Positions 1 through 8,832 of a stretch of 64,000 nucleotides of DNA are shown one piece after another. Below the pieces are notes generated by a model, which worked only from the letters and a program-made list of their open reading frames with translations, did not search any database and was not told where the DNA came from. Every line of letters begins with the position of its first letter. Position 1 is the first letter of the stretch. The DNA comes from SLSG01 sp964477035 (GTDB lineage Bacteria; Bacteroidota; Bacteroidia; Bacteroidales; UBA7960), in the NCBI GenBank assembly GCA_964477035.1, contig CAYZCW010000006.1, positions 1-64,000 on the forward strand. Direction: 5' to 3'. The translations under genes were made by a program, and so were the position numbers.

Positions 1-31
1 AAAGTGTGATTAAAAATCAAATAAATATTTG

Positions 32-430
32 ATGGCACAATGGAAAAAACTGAAAGTCAGCACCCTTAATGAATTCATTGAATCCAAAAGGGGTGAGATA
101 AGCAAGAAGGAGATAGCGAGAAGAATAAATATGTCGGAAAATGGCCTGCAGAAAGCAATTAAGCAGGAATCCCTTCGATTGACAACCTTCCAAGAGCTGT
201 GCATTGTCACAGATACACATCCTTGTTATTTTTTCTCCCCGGAGTATTTGGAAGACTCTCCAAAGAAGATATCCTTGGGCAATGAATTAGAAAACTGTCA
301 GAAAGAATATGTCCCCAGGGTATTGTATGATGAAATGACAGAACAGCTTAAAAGCGAGATTGCTTACCTCAGGGAGTTGAATCTACGACTTGCTGATGGG
401 GGGCAAAAGGGGAATTCCCGCTGTGGTTGA
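32..430 (+). CDS. small helix-turn-helix protein
   Basis: A protein of about 132 residues. Its N-terminal half (about residues 10-60) looks like a lambda-repressor/XRE-type helix-turn-helix: a helix with KKEIARRINMSENGLQKAI followed by a hydrophobic helix, as in single-domain regulators common in Bacteroidota. The C-terminal third (EQLKSEIAYLREL) reads as a short coiled coil, probably for dimerisation. A TTG lies at 29 in the same frame, but the ATG at 32 is the better start; only 31 bases precede it, so its promoter and upstream neighbours are outside the window. The gene and the 100 bases after it are visibly richer in A/T than the tig-clp genes that follow, which may mean acquired DNA. Target and function are unknown. 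Confidence 0.7.
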   Translation: MAQWKKLKVSTLNEFIESKRGEISKKEIARRINMSENGLQKAIKQESLRLTTFQELCIVTDTHPCYFFSPEYLEDSPKKISLGNELENCQKEYVPRVLYDEMTEQLKSEIAYLRELNLRLADGGQKGNSRCG

Positions 431-654
431 GTTATAGGAATCCCAACTTCGAAAATAGAAAAATTCGCTCATTTTTATAAACAGACAAAACAGACAGGCA
501 GTAAGTATTTTATTATCAGGGCAATCGGGACCTATGAAAATTCCCTTCATCCGCACAGAAGGCTGGTCAATGATCCGATAGTGAAAGGTGGTGCCGGCCG
601 GCCGGGGGATGCCCCCGGGACGCTGCCTGACAAACAGAAAAACAAACCCATTTC

Positions 655-2034
655 ATGAACATTACGCAGGAAAACCAGAATGCCCTTGAGGCCATACTGA
701 AGGTGGAACTAAAGCAGGAAGATTACCAGGAGCAGGTCGATAAGGAGTTGAAAAACATGCAGAAGAAGGCCCAGATGCCCGGGTTCCGCCCGGGAAAGGT
801 TCCCTTTGGCATGGTGAAAAAGCTTTACGGAAAGGGCATCCTGGTGGAGGAAGTCAACAAGGTCCTGGTTGACGCTGTATATACCTATATCCGTGACAAC
901 AAACTCAATATCCTGGGGCACCCGGTCCCGGACCATGACCTGGCGGCCCAAACCGATTGGGAAGGGCAATCCGATTTCACATTTCACTACCATATAGGCC
1001 TGGCCCCGGAAGTGACGCTGGATTTGTCGGATGGGATCGAAGTGGCGTACCACCGGATCAAGGTGGGGGAGGACGTGGTGGACAATTACCTGAACGACAT
1101 CCGCCGCCGTTATGGGAAAATGACCCATCCCGGTGTTTCCGAAAAGGACGATGTGCTTTACGGGGAATTCACGGAGATGGCCTCCGAAGAAACTGAAAAG
1201 CCCGGGGGCCAAGTCAATAAGGCCAACGTATATATACAGTACATCCGCGATGAAGACGTGAAAAAGCGCCTGGTGGGGCTTAAGCCTGGAGACAGCCTGG
1301 TCATGGATGTCTTCTCCGCCGTGGAATCGGAAGCGGAAACTGCGGCCATGATCGGGGTGAAAAAAGAAGAACTCGGGGACGTGGGTCCCCTGTTCCGCTT
1401 CACCGTGGAGAGCATCAGCCGGGTGGAGCCTGCAGACCTGGATAAGGGATTGTTCGAAAAGGTGGCCCCCGGAAAGACCATCGAGACCGAGGAGGCACTG
1501 CGTCAGTTTCTTCGCGGGCAGATTTCGGCCCAGTATCAGGCGGATGTGGACAAGCATTTCCGCAATGAGGTCATGAAAGCCTTGCTGGAAAAAACCGCCC
1601 TGCCGCTTCCCGGGGAGTTCCTCAGAAAATGGCTGACCGATACCAACAAGGAGGAGATTACCCCCGAACAGATCGACAAGGACTTTGACCAGTTTGCCGA
1701 TACTTTCCGCTGGCAGCTGATTGAGAACCACCTCCTTAAAAAATATGAACTGCAGGTGACAGAAGAAGAAGTCAATGCCCACCTGGACTCTTATTTCCGG
1801 GCACAGATGAAACAGTACGGGCAGGAAGAGGTGGATCCGTCCGTGATCCAGGAATTCATCCGCAACATCAAATCCAAGGAGGAAGAAATCAAGAAGGTGA
1901 CAGACCACCTGACCGATGAGAAGCTGCTGGCCCTGTATAAAGATAAAATCAAACTCCGGGAAACCGAACTTGGCTTCGATGAATTTGTTAAATTAGTGAC
2001 CGAAAAGTACCAACCGGGGCAGGAAGCACGGTAG
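655..2034 (+). CDS. tig: trigger factor (ribosome-associated chaperone)
   Basis: 459 residues, the usual length for trigger factor, the chaperone that binds nascent chains at the ribosome exit tunnel. The ribosome-binding signature GFRPGKVP is at residues 43-50 of the N-terminal domain. A diverged PPIase-like middle domain follows (about 150-255), then the long helical C-terminal substrate-binding arms, rich in Glu and Lys. The ATG at 655 follows TTTC with no Shine-Dalgarno site, as expected for Bacteroidota. It lies 30 bases upstream of clpP and on the same strand as clpP and clpX, the widely conserved tig-clpP-clpX order, so cotranscription is likely. Identification is secure; whether the PPIase domain is active cannot be told here. 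Confidence 0.96.
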   Translation: MNITQENQNALEAILKVELKQEDYQEQVDKELKNMQKKAQMPGFRPGKVPFGMVKKLYGKGILVEEVNKVLVDAVYTYIRDNKLNILGHPVPDHDLAAQTDWEGQSDFTFHYHIGLAPEVTLDLSDGIEVAYHRIKVGEDVVDNYLNDIRRRYGKMTHPGVSEKDDVLYGEFTEMASEETEKPGGQVNKANVYIQYIRDEDVKKRLVGLKPGDSLVMDVFSAVESEAETAAMIGVKKEELGDVGPLFRFTVESISRVEPADLDKGLFEKVAPGKTIETEEALRQFLRGQISAQYQADVDKHFRNEVMKALLEKTALPLPGEFLRKWLTDTNKEEITPEQIDKDFDQFADTFRWQLIENHLLKKYELQVTEEEVNAHLDSYFRAQMKQYGQEEVDPSVIQEFIRNIKSKEEEIKKVTDHLTDEKLLALYKDKIKLRETELGFDEFVKLVTEKYQPGQEAR

Positions 2035-2064
2035 GCCTGCCTGCCTTTCACCAATATTTCTGAC

Positions 2065-2757
2065 ATGAGCCCAAAAGATGATTTTTCCAGGTATGCCACA
2101 CGCCACCTCGGCGTAAGCAGCATGAGCCTTCACAAGTATACTTCTGTTTACGGCAACTACATCAGCCCGACGATCATCGAGGAAAGACAGCTGAATATTG
2201 CCACCATGGACGTGTTCAGCCGGCTGATGATGGACCGTATTATTTTTCTCGGAGTGCCCATCAACGACTATGTGGCCAACATCATCCAGGCCCAGCTTTT
2301 GTACATGGAATCCGTGGATCCCAGGAAAGACATCCAGATCTACCTGAATACCCCGGGCGGATCAGTGTACGCCGGCCTGGGGATTTATGACACCATGCAG
2401 TATATTGCCCCGGATGTGGCCACCATCTGTACCGGCATCGCTGCTTCCATGGGGGCGGTGCTGCTGTGCGCGGGGACAGAGAAAAAGCGTACGGCGCTGC
2501 CCCACAGCAGGATCCTGATTCACCAGCCGATGGGTGGGGCAGAAGGCCAGGCCTCCGACATTGAAATCACGGCCAGGGAGATTTCCAAGATCAAGAAGGA
2601 GTTGTACGAGATCATTTCACGGCATACGGGCCAGGATTATGATACCATCTGGCGTGATTCGGACAGGGATTTCTGGATGACGTCCGAAGAGGCCAAGGGC
2701 TATGGCATGATTGATGAAGTGCTGCGATCCAACAAACCGGACAAGGAAAAATCCTGA
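2065..2757 (+). CDS. clpP: ATP-dependent Clp protease proteolytic subunit ClpP
   Basis: Serine peptidase of the S14 family that forms the tetradecameric chamber fed by ClpX. The catalytic triad is visible: Ser128 in GIAASMGA, His153 in ILIHQPMGG and Asp202 in DRDFW. The oxyanion/substrate strand LNTPGGSV is at 95-101. At 230 residues it is about 25-30 residues longer than E. coli ClpP, through an N-terminal extension (MSPKDDFSRYATRHLG) that may be a processed propeptide or reflect a start further in, such as Met20. It sits 30 bases after tig and 28 bases before clpX, consistent with one operon. Confidence 0.97.
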   Translation: MSPKDDFSRYATRHLGVSSMSLHKYTSVYGNYISPTIIEERQLNIATMDVFSRLMMDRIIFLGVPINDYVANIIQAQLLYMESVDPRKDIQIYLNTPGGSVYAGLGIYDTMQYIAPDVATICTGIAASMGAVLLCAGTEKKRTALPHSRILIHQPMGGAEGQASDIEITAREISKIKKELYEIISRHTGQDYDTIWRDSDRDFWMTSEEAKGYGMIDEVLRSNKPDKEKS

Positions 2758-2785
2758 GGGCCCCCTGGGGTAAAATGACCCTGCC

Positions 2786-4027
2786 ATGACCAAAGAAAAC
2801 AGGAAGTGTTCCTTTTGCGGACGCGACGGCAAGAATGTCGAGATGCTTGTCTCGGGCATCGGGGCCCACATCTGTGAGCGCTGCATTGAACAGGCAAGCC
2901 TCATTGTAACAGAGGAAAAGGCCGTTAAAGGCAGGAAAAAAATACCTTCCTTTCAACTTTTCAAGCCCGCCGAGATCAAGAAACATCTTGACAAGTATGT
3001 GATCGGGCAGGAGGATGCGAAAAAGGTCCTGTCTGTTGCCGTGTACAATCACTACAAGCGCATCAATTACCTGTCTGTGGGACAGCCTCCCGAAGACGAT
3101 GTGGAGATCGAAAAATCCAACATCATGATGGTGGGCGAGACAGGAACGGGGAAAACCTTGCTGGCACGAACCATTGCCCGCATGATGCAGGTCCCCTTCT
3201 GCATTGCTGATGCGACGGTCCTTACGGAAGCGGGCTATGTCGGCGAGGATGTGGAAAGCATCCTGGCCCGCCTGCTGCAGGTGGCCGATTATGATGTGGA
3301 AGCGGCCGAAAGGGGCATTGTTTTCATCGACGAGGTGGACAAGATAGCCCGCAAGAGTGACAACCCTTCCATCACACGGGATGTGTCGGGAGAGGGGGTC
3401 CAGCAGGCCCTGCTCAAACTCCTGGAAGGGGCCGTGGTCAACGTGCCGCCCCAGGGGGGACGAAAGCATCCTGAACAGAAGATGATCCAGGTCAATACCC
3501 AGAACATCCTCTTCATCTGCGGGGGGGCATTTGATGGGATTGAAAAGAGGATCCTCTCCCGCATGCAGGCAAACGCCATTGGTTACGGTGCCAGCAAATC
3601 AGGCCGGATCGACCGGGATAATCTGCTTCAGTACATTGCTCCCCAGGACCTTAAAAGCTTCGGCCTGATCCCGGAACTGGTCGGTCGTGTGCCCGTGCTG
3701 ACTTTCCTCAACCCGCTTGACCGGGCCACCCTGAGGGCCATCCTCACCGAGCCCAGGAATTCCCTGGTCAAGCAATACGTGCGGTTGTTTGAGATGGACA
3801 ACATCGAACTTAAAATCGATGACGGGGTCCTGGACTACATTGTCGACAAGGCCATTGAGTTCAAGTTGGGCGCGCGCGGGTTGCGGTCCATCTGCGAGCT
3901 GGTGATGCTGGACGCCATGTTCGAACTGCCCTCCGGTTCCGGGAAAACCACCACCCTCACGATCGACCTGGAGTATGCCCGGGCCAGGATTGAAAAAGCC
4001 AGCGACGGGCGCCTGAAGGTGGCCTGA
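2786..4027 (+). CDS. clpX: ATP-dependent Clp protease ATP-binding subunit ClpX
   Basis: 413-residue AAA+ unfoldase that delivers tagged proteins to ClpP. The N-terminal C4 zinc finger has Cys8, Cys11, Cys30 and Cys33. Walker A is GETGTGKT (117-124), the pore loop is GYVGED (150-155) and Walker B is VFIDEVDK (179-186), followed by sensor and C-terminal small-domain sequence. All motifs are intact. It is the third gene of the tig-clpP-clpX set. No clear intrinsic terminator follows: a short inverted repeat (CCCTG-TAA-CAGGG, near 4040) lacks a directly following T-run. Confidence 0.98.
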   Translation: MTKENRKCSFCGRDGKNVEMLVSGIGAHICERCIEQASLIVTEEKAVKGRKKIPSFQLFKPAEIKKHLDKYVIGQEDAKKVLSVAVYNHYKRINYLSVGQPPEDDVEIEKSNIMMVGETGTGKTLLARTIARMMQVPFCIADATVLTEAGYVGEDVESILARLLQVADYDVEAAERGIVFIDEVDKIARKSDNPSITRDVSGEGVQQALLKLLEGAVVNVPPQGGRKHPEQKMIQVNTQNILFICGGAFDGIEKRILSRMQANAIGYGASKSGRIDRDNLLQYIAPQDLKSFGLIPELVGRVPVLTFLNPLDRATLRAILTEPRNSLVKQYVRLFEMDNIELKIDDGVLDYIVDKAIEFKLGARGLRSICELVMLDAMFELPSGSGKTTTLTIDLEYARARIEKASDGRLKVA

Positions 4028-4053
4028 GTTTGCGAGGTCCCTGTAACAGGGGC

Positions 4054-4084
4054 TTGCCGGCACCTGAAATTTTTCGTATCTTTT
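4054..4084 (+). promoter_or_regulatory. possible Bacteroidota-type promoter for the DUF4294 gene
   Basis: TTG at 4054-4056, a 20-base spacer, then TATCTTTT at 4077-4084, one mismatch from the -7 consensus TAnnTTTG. The next gene starts at 4130, about 40 bases after the predicted start of transcription. The match is imperfect. Confidence 0.4.
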
Positions 4085-4129
4085 CACGTTGTCGTATGGG
4101 GGGATTGTCTCCCTGAAGCGGCGAACACC

Positions 4130-4729
4130 ATGAAGCAGGTTTTCTTCCTCTGGCTGGCATTTTGCGTGTTTTCAGGCATGCTGCCCCCCCGGACGGTCCA
4201 TGCGCAGGAAATCCAGGGGGCGACCCACCGTGCCACGGTGGTCGGTGGGGATACCATACCGGTGATTGACCTTAGCCCGGTGGTCATCCTGGCCCCCCGC
4301 ATTTTTCAGAGCCGGTCCGAACAGATGCGGTATTACCGCATGGTCCATAACGTCAAGCGGGCCTATCCCTATGCTTATCTGGCAGGACTCAAACTCCGGG
4401 AATACGAGCCGGTCCTTGATTCCATCGGGTCGGATGCGGAGCGCCGCCGGTTTGTCCGGCGAATCGAGGAGGAGATCCGGGGGCAGTTCGAAGAAGACCT
4501 CGTGCGCCTGACCAGGACACAGGGGCTGATACTGATCAAACTGATTGACCGGGAAACCAGCAAGACATCCTACGATATTCTGAGGGATTACCGGGGGGGG
4601 GTGCCGGCCGTATTCTGGCAGTCCCTTGCCCGGATTTTCGGATACAATCTTAGGACCCCGTACGATCCGGAGGGAGAGGATAAACTGATCGAAGAGATCG
4701 TGCTGCTGATCGAATCCGGAGTCCTCTGA
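4130..4729 (+). CDS. DUF4294 family exported protein
   Basis: 199 residues with a clear signal peptide (hydrophobic stretch up to about residue 25, VHAQ cleavage region), so the product is probably periplasmic. The middle contains YYRMVHNVKRAYPYAYLAG, which I recognise as typical of the Bacteroidota family DUF4294; function is not known. A run of nine G (4593-4601) lies inside the coding sequence near the 3' end and could slip, changing the last 40 or so residues. The gene lies 100 bases downstream of clpX and ends 7 bases before the stop codon of the convergent sugar transferase gene. Confidence 0.75.
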   Translation: MKQVFFLWLAFCVFSGMLPPRTVHAQEIQGATHRATVVGGDTIPVIDLSPVVILAPRIFQSRSEQMRYYRMVHNVKRAYPYAYLAGLKLREYEPVLDSIGSDAERRRFVRRIEEEIRGQFEEDLVRLTRTQGLILIKLIDRETSKTSYDILRDYRGGVPAVFWQSLARIFGYNLRTPYDPEGEDKLIEEIVLLIESGVL

Positions 4730-4736
4730 GCGTGGT

Positions 4737-6161
4737 TTATTTCCCCCGTCCCTGCAGGATGATCAGGGCCGTGTAGATTAAAATCTTAAAGTCCACCGCC
4801 AGGGACATGTTTTCCAGGTATATCAGGTCGTAGCGCAGGCGATCGATCATCTGGGGAACATTTTCCGCATAGCCGTATTTGACCTGTCCCCAGCTGGTGA
4901 TCCCGGGCTTGATTTTCTGCAGCAGGGTGTAATGCGGGGCTTTTTTCACGATCTGGTCAATGAAATACCGGCGTTCGGGGCGCGGACCCACCAGGGACAT
5001 GTTGCCGATAAGCACATTGTAGAACTGGGGAATCTCGTCCAGCCGCACCTTCCTCATAAACCGGCCCAGCGGGGTGATCCGGGGATCGTCCTTGCAGCTT
5101 AGCTGGGGGCCGTTTTTCTCCGCATCAACATACATGGAGCGGAACTTGTGCATTTTGAAGGCTTTGCCTCCCCGCCCGATGCGTTCATGGGTATAGAAAA
5201 CCGGGCCATTGGATGTGGCCCTTACCGCAATCGCGGTGGCCAGGAATACCGGAGACAGGACCACCAGGGCAAAAAGGGAGGAGAGGACGTCGATCAGGCG
5301 CTTGATCGATTGTTGCCAGGGAGGCATCAGCCCGGGTTGTATCTGAATGAGGGGGGTGCCGAAAATGCTGGTCATCTTGACGGCCCCCAGGAGGATGTCG
5401 TGCAGGTCGGGAATGACCTTCACGATGACATCGGTCTGGTGCAGCTCCGTCAGGATCTGGTTCAGGTTCCTGTGCTCCCGGGGCTCGATGGCGATGATGG
5501 CCTCCTCCACCCCGTGGGCGTTCACGATGTCTTTCAGGTCCTTGAATCCTCCGAGCCGTGGCAGATGCCCTCCGATGGGATGATTGTCAGAGGGGTTCAC
5601 CGGCACGAAACCGATGATCTTGTTGCCGGCTGATTTCGGCTGTGTCTCCAGTTCGTGAAAAATCTCCACGGCCTTTTTCTGGCTGCCGATGATGATGGTA
5701 TTGAACCCGATGATCCGGTGATGGATCTTGTGGGCGATCCTGGTAGCCAGTGTCATGCGAAACGCCGACGTGAGGAACACATGAAAGAAAAGCAGGACCA
5801 GGAAGCTCTGGTAGTAGTCTTTGCCCGTGCTGACCTCCTGGTCGAGCAACACCACAAAAAACAGGATCAGCACCCCGACCAGGGAGGTGAACAGGGTTTG
5901 TCCGAACAGGCCCAGCCTGGATCCCCTGAAGATGGACCTGTAGGTCCCGCTCAGGGAGTAGAGCAACAACCAGAAGGCGGGAATGAGGATCAGGCCCACC
6001 CAGAGGTTTTGATCGATGAACACATGCTCTTTCAGGGTGTTTAAGCCAAAGCTGCTGTTGGCCTTCCGGTAGGTGATCAGGCAAAACCAGGCCAGGGCGG
6101 CTGCCAGGAAGTCAAAGGCGATGTATTTGGCCAGTTGCCTGTTTTGTAACTTTTTCTCCAT
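4737..6161 (-). CDS. undecaprenyl-phosphate sugar-1-phosphate transferase (WcaJ/WbaP-like)
   Basis: 474-residue membrane enzyme of the polyprenyl glycosylphosphotransferase family, which starts an O-antigen or exopolysaccharide repeat by transferring sugar-1-P to undecaprenyl phosphate. The N-terminal part has about four membrane segments, then a soluble CoA-binding-like domain (about 140-255). After another hydrophobic hairpin (KRLIDVLSSLFALVVLSPV, about 288) comes the catalytic domain with HKFRSMYVDAE, RKVRLDEIPQFYNVL and MSLVGPRPE. The closing region SWGQVKYGY is also typical. The acceptor sugar (glucose or galactose) cannot be decided. The nearest related functions are the flippase and glycosyltransferase at 12.4-14.9 kb. 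Confidence 0.92.
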   Translation of the reverse strand: MEKKLQNRQLAKYIAFDFLAAALAWFCLITYRKANSSFGLNTLKEHVFIDQNLWVGLILIPAFWLLLYSLSGTYRSIFRGSRLGLFGQTLFTSLVGVLILFFVVLLDQEVSTGKDYYQSFLVLLFFHVFLTSAFRMTLATRIAHKIHHRIIGFNTIIIGSQKKAVEIFHELETQPKSAGNKIIGFVPVNPSDNHPIGGHLPRLGGFKDLKDIVNAHGVEEAIIAIEPREHRNLNQILTELHQTDVIVKVIPDLHDILLGAVKMTSIFGTPLIQIQPGLMPPWQQSIKRLIDVLSSLFALVVLSPVFLATAIAVRATSNGPVFYTHERIGRGGKAFKMHKFRSMYVDAEKNGPQLSCKDDPRITPLGRFMRKVRLDEIPQFYNVLIGNMSLVGPRPERRYFIDQIVKKAPHYTLLQKIKPGITSWGQVKYGYAENVPQMIDRLRYDLIYLENMSLAVDFKILIYTALIILQGRGK

Positions 6162-6405
6162 ACAGGACTTTCGGTTTCAGAAAATCGATTGCAAATTGTC
6201 TGGAATTCCTGACAAATAATATGATGGAACAGCCGGAATAACGGTTTGGGATATATGGATAAAACGCCCGGCAATTTCCCATATTGTATCCCCGGGAATA
6301 TTCTTTGAGGACAGGCCCGGGACCGCCTGGCCCCAGCAGGTCGGTCGGTGGTCCATGGTACATTTCTGTGAGAACCTGCCCCTGCACAAGCCATCAGGGG
6401 CACCT

Positions 6406-6420
6406 CCCCCCCCCCGGGGG
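6406..6420. repeat. homopolymer C10-G5 tract
   Basis: Ten C directly followed by five G, 13 bases beyond the stop codon of the oxidoreductase gene (on the minus strand, G run after C run). It could form a small perfect hairpin and is prone to slippage, but lies outside coding sequence. The surrounding gap 6162-6432 shows no other gene. Confidence 0.5.
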
Positions 6421-6432
6421 CGGAAATCCTGC

Positions 6433-7416
6433 CTAGCCCATTTTTAAGCCGGCATCAATTTTTTCCATGATCTGGTAGGCCAGGTCGAGCGAGGCATACC
6501 CATCCATGATGGTCACCAGGGGTTCGGTGTTGTGAACGATCGAATCGTGGAAGGTTTCCAGCTCGGTCTGGATGGCATTGGTGGGCTTGACCTCGGGCTT
6601 GTCGATCAGGATCTGCCTGGGCGGCTCCCCTGCTCCGGGCTCTATGAGCATGGCAAACGGATCCGGGTCCTTCCCGGCATCCATGATCCGGATCAGTTCG
6701 GTTTCCTTCTTGAGAAAATCCACGGCAATATATCCTTCCTTCTGAAAGAAGCGGGACTTTCTCATGCTTTTCATGGACAGCCTGCTTGCCGTCAGGTTGG
6801 CCACACAGCCGTTGTGAAACTCGATGCGTGCATTGGCAATGTCGGGAGTCCCTGAGATCACCGATACCCCACTGGCCGATACCTTCCTGACCGTGGACCG
6901 GACCACGTTCAGAATGATGTCGATGTCGTGGATCATCAAATCCAGGATGACGGGAACGTCCGTCCCCCTGGGATTGAACTGCGCCAGGCGGTGGGCTTCA
7001 ATGAACATGACGTTGGAGAAGTAGGGCTGGGCCGCGATAAAGGCCGGGTTGAACCGTTCCACATGGCCCACCTGGACCTTGACGCCGGCCTCCAGGGCCA
7101 GGTCGATCAGTTTGCGCGCTTCATACAGGGTGGTGGTCAGGGGCTTTTCAATGAACACATGCCGGGATTGCCGCAGGGCCTTCGAGGCACAGTCGAAATG
7201 GGAGACCGTGGGCGTCACAATATCCACCATATGGCAGGCCTCGATCAGAGCCTCTGCCGATTCGAACCGGCGGATGCCGAACTGCTTACCCACCCCGGCG
7301 GATATTTCAGGGTCCGGGTCGTAGAAGCCCACCAGGTCGAACCGGTCGGATGCCTGAATGCATTTGATGTGTATTTTGCCAAGATGTCCGGCCCCAAGGA
7401 CCCCGATTTTTTCCAT
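6433..7416 (-). CDS. Gfo/Idh/MocA family oxidoreductase
   Basis: 327-residue NAD(P)-dependent oxidoreductase. The N-terminal Rossmann motif is GVLGAGHLGKIH (residues 5-16) and the family's EKPLTTT lysine motif is around residue 95, where the Lys contacts cofactor and substrate. The C-terminal alpha/beta domain with HDIDIILNVVRS follows. Such enzymes act on sugars, inositols or UDP-sugars; the substrate cannot be named. It is transcribed toward the sugar transferase gene with a 271-base gap, so a role in nucleotide-sugar metabolism is only suggested by location. Confidence 0.88.
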   Translation of the reverse strand: MEKIGVLGAGHLGKIHIKCIQASDRFDLVGFYDPDPEISAGVGKQFGIRRFESAEALIEACHMVDIVTPTVSHFDCASKALRQSRHVFIEKPLTTTLYEARKLIDLALEAGVKVQVGHVERFNPAFIAAQPYFSNVMFIEAHRLAQFNPRGTDVPVILDLMIHDIDIILNVVRSTVRKVSASGVSVISGTPDIANARIEFHNGCVANLTASRLSMKSMRKSRFFQKEGYIAVDFLKKETELIRIMDAGKDPDPFAMLIEPGAGEPPRQILIDKPEVKPTNAIQTELETFHDSIVHNTEPLVTIMDGYASLDLAYQIMEKIDAGLKMG

Positions 7417-7450
7417 AAATGTTTATTTCGTCGGATGTTTTACTGCCCTG

Positions 7451-7458
7451 CAAAAGTA
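7451..7458 (-). promoter_or_regulatory. -7 element upstream of the oxidoreductase gene
   Basis: CAAAAGTA on the plus strand reads TACTTTTG on the minus strand, a full match to TAnnTTTG, 35 bases upstream of the ATG at 7416. No TTTG was found at the expected -33 distance. Confidence 0.45.
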
Positions 7459-7520
7459 AATTTTTTTGGAGTCTCCGGAATGATTATTTTCGCAGAGGAT
7501 CCATGGCATGTCCCCCGAGC

Positions 7521-8165
7521 ATGATTGATACGTACCGGCATAAGGGCTTAAGGAAGCAACTCGTTGAGGAGGTCCGCTCCAAAGGGATCCGCGATGAGCG
7601 GGTCCTGCTGGCCCTGGAAAAGGTTCCGCGCCACCAGTTCCTGGATTCTTCCTTTGTGGAGTTTGCTTATCAGGACAAGCCTTTCCCCATCGGGTCGGGC
7701 CAGACCATCAGCCAGCCCTATACGGTGGCCTTTCAGACCGAACTGCTTGGGGTGGGCAAAGGGGATAAGGTGCTGGAGATCGGGACCGGGAGCGGTTATC
7801 AGGCCTGCATCCTCCTTGAAATGGGGGCGAGGGTATACAGCGTTGAAAGGCACCACAGCCTGTATGTGAAGACCAAGCAACTGCTCAAACGCCTTGGTTA
7901 TGCGCCCCGGCTGTTCTACGGTGACGGCTACAAGGGCTTGCCCTCTTTTGCGCCCTTCGACCGCATCCTGGTGACGGCAGCGGCCCCGGCAATACCGGAC
8001 GCGCTGATCCAGCAGCTGAAGCCGGGAGGCATCCTCGTGATTCCCGTCGGAAGCGGTCAGACCCAGATCATGACCAGGGTCACCAAGGTCTCTGATTCGA
8101 CCGTGGAAAAGGAAGCCTGCGGGCATTTCCGGTTTGTGCCCATGCTGGAGAACAAAGCCCGCTGA
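7521..8165 (+). CDS. pcm: protein-L-isoaspartate O-methyltransferase
   Basis: Repairs isomerised Asp/Asn residues by methylating L-isoaspartyl groups with S-adenosylmethionine. The sequence shows VPRHQF (35-40), the substrate loop GSGQTISQPY (58-67), the SAM-binding motif VLEIGTGSGY (84-93) and the later ILVTAAAPAIP. 214 residues from the ATG at 7521 gives the usual MIDTYRHKGLRKQL start; an in-frame ATG at 7503 has an AGAGG sequence a few bases upstream and is a fair alternative. The gene is divergent from the oxidoreductase at 7416. Confidence 0.95.
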   Translation: MIDTYRHKGLRKQLVEEVRSKGIRDERVLLALEKVPRHQFLDSSFVEFAYQDKPFPIGSGQTISQPYTVAFQTELLGVGKGDKVLEIGTGSGYQACILLEMGARVYSVERHHSLYVKTKQLLKRLGYAPRLFYGDGYKGLPSFAPFDRILVTAAAPAIPDALIQQLKPGGILVIPVGSGQTQIMTRVTKVSDSTVEKEACGHFRFVPMLENKAR

Positions 8166-8227
8166 TTTCTCTGGTTTGGTGCCGTCATTCCCTTTATTTG
8201 TCGTATATTAGCCCCTGTTTAATCGGA

Positions 8228-8815
8228 ATGATGATGAACGGAGCACCATCAGGCCTTCATCCCCTGCCCGGAGGAGGGCAGCCATTGATTCTTCGGCTCG
8301 AGGGGGTTTGCAGCATGGACCGCATTGTGGCCTGCGGGGAGCGGCTTTTGGAAAGTTTGCAGGAAGAGGATGCCCATGGCCTGGTCCACCGCTGCTTTTG
8401 TGTATTTGTGGAAATGGCACAAAACATCATGCATCACAGCGGGAAGCAGGCCAGGATAAGTGGGCAGGGGCCATCCTGTGGCTGCGGGGCGATTCATGTC
8501 TGGAGGGCCCCCTACGGGATCCTGCTGCGGTCCGATAACCCGGTCGGGCCCCATGAAGTGGGGAACCTGCAGGCCACCCTTCACCAGGTGAATGAATCCT
8601 GTGCAAACGGAAGCTTGCGTACCCTTACCCGGGAGCGGCTGGGCCGGCCGGGTGAATCAGGCGGCAAGGGTGCCGGCCTGGGGCTGATTGATATGGCACG
8701 GAAGTCCGGCCGGCCCCTGCGTTACTCCCTGGCCGGGGAAAGCCCGGGGGGCGCGTGGTTTTCACTGGAGGTCCTGGTCCCTTTTCTGCGGCCTGAGAGC
8801 CTGCCGCCGGCATGA
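8228..8815 (+). CDS. SiaB-like / DUF6272 family protein
   Basis: About 195 residues. A helix with CVFVEMAQNIMHHS resembles the N-box of GHKL ATPases as seen in SiaB-type kinases (DUF6272), which act with PP2C phosphatases in partner-switching regulation. KGAGLGLIDMAR resembles the GLGL region of the ATP lid, and the end YSLAG...AWFSLEVLV fits the same family. An in-frame TTG lies at 8198, but three consecutive ATG codons at 8228-8234 are more likely starts, just after a near -7 element (TATATTAG, 8204-8211). No phosphatase or STAS partner is adjacent; the SpoIIE-type phosphatase at 36.5 kb is the only one in the window. The family call is from memory of motifs. Confidence 0.6.
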   Translation: MMMNGAPSGLHPLPGGGQPLILRLEGVCSMDRIVACGERLLESLQEEDAHGLVHRCFCVFVEMAQNIMHHSGKQARISGQGPSCGCGAIHVWRAPYGILLRSDNPVGPHEVGNLQATLHQVNESCANGSLRTLTRERLGRPGESGGKGAGLGLIDMARKSGRPLRYSLAGESPGGAWFSLEVLVPFLRPESLPPA

Positions 8816-8832
8816 TCCTTGCAAACCCTGGC

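Noticed and set aside
534..581. 15-codon open frame before tig, as a leader peptide
   Set aside because: Too short to support; no paired hairpins or regulatory codon run beyond a simple GC hairpin at 602-618.
602..618. Hairpin CCGGGGG-ATG-CCCCCGG as a terminator or riboswitch before tig
   Set aside because: No T-run follows and no known riboswitch pattern was seen; it may be chance in GC-rich DNA.
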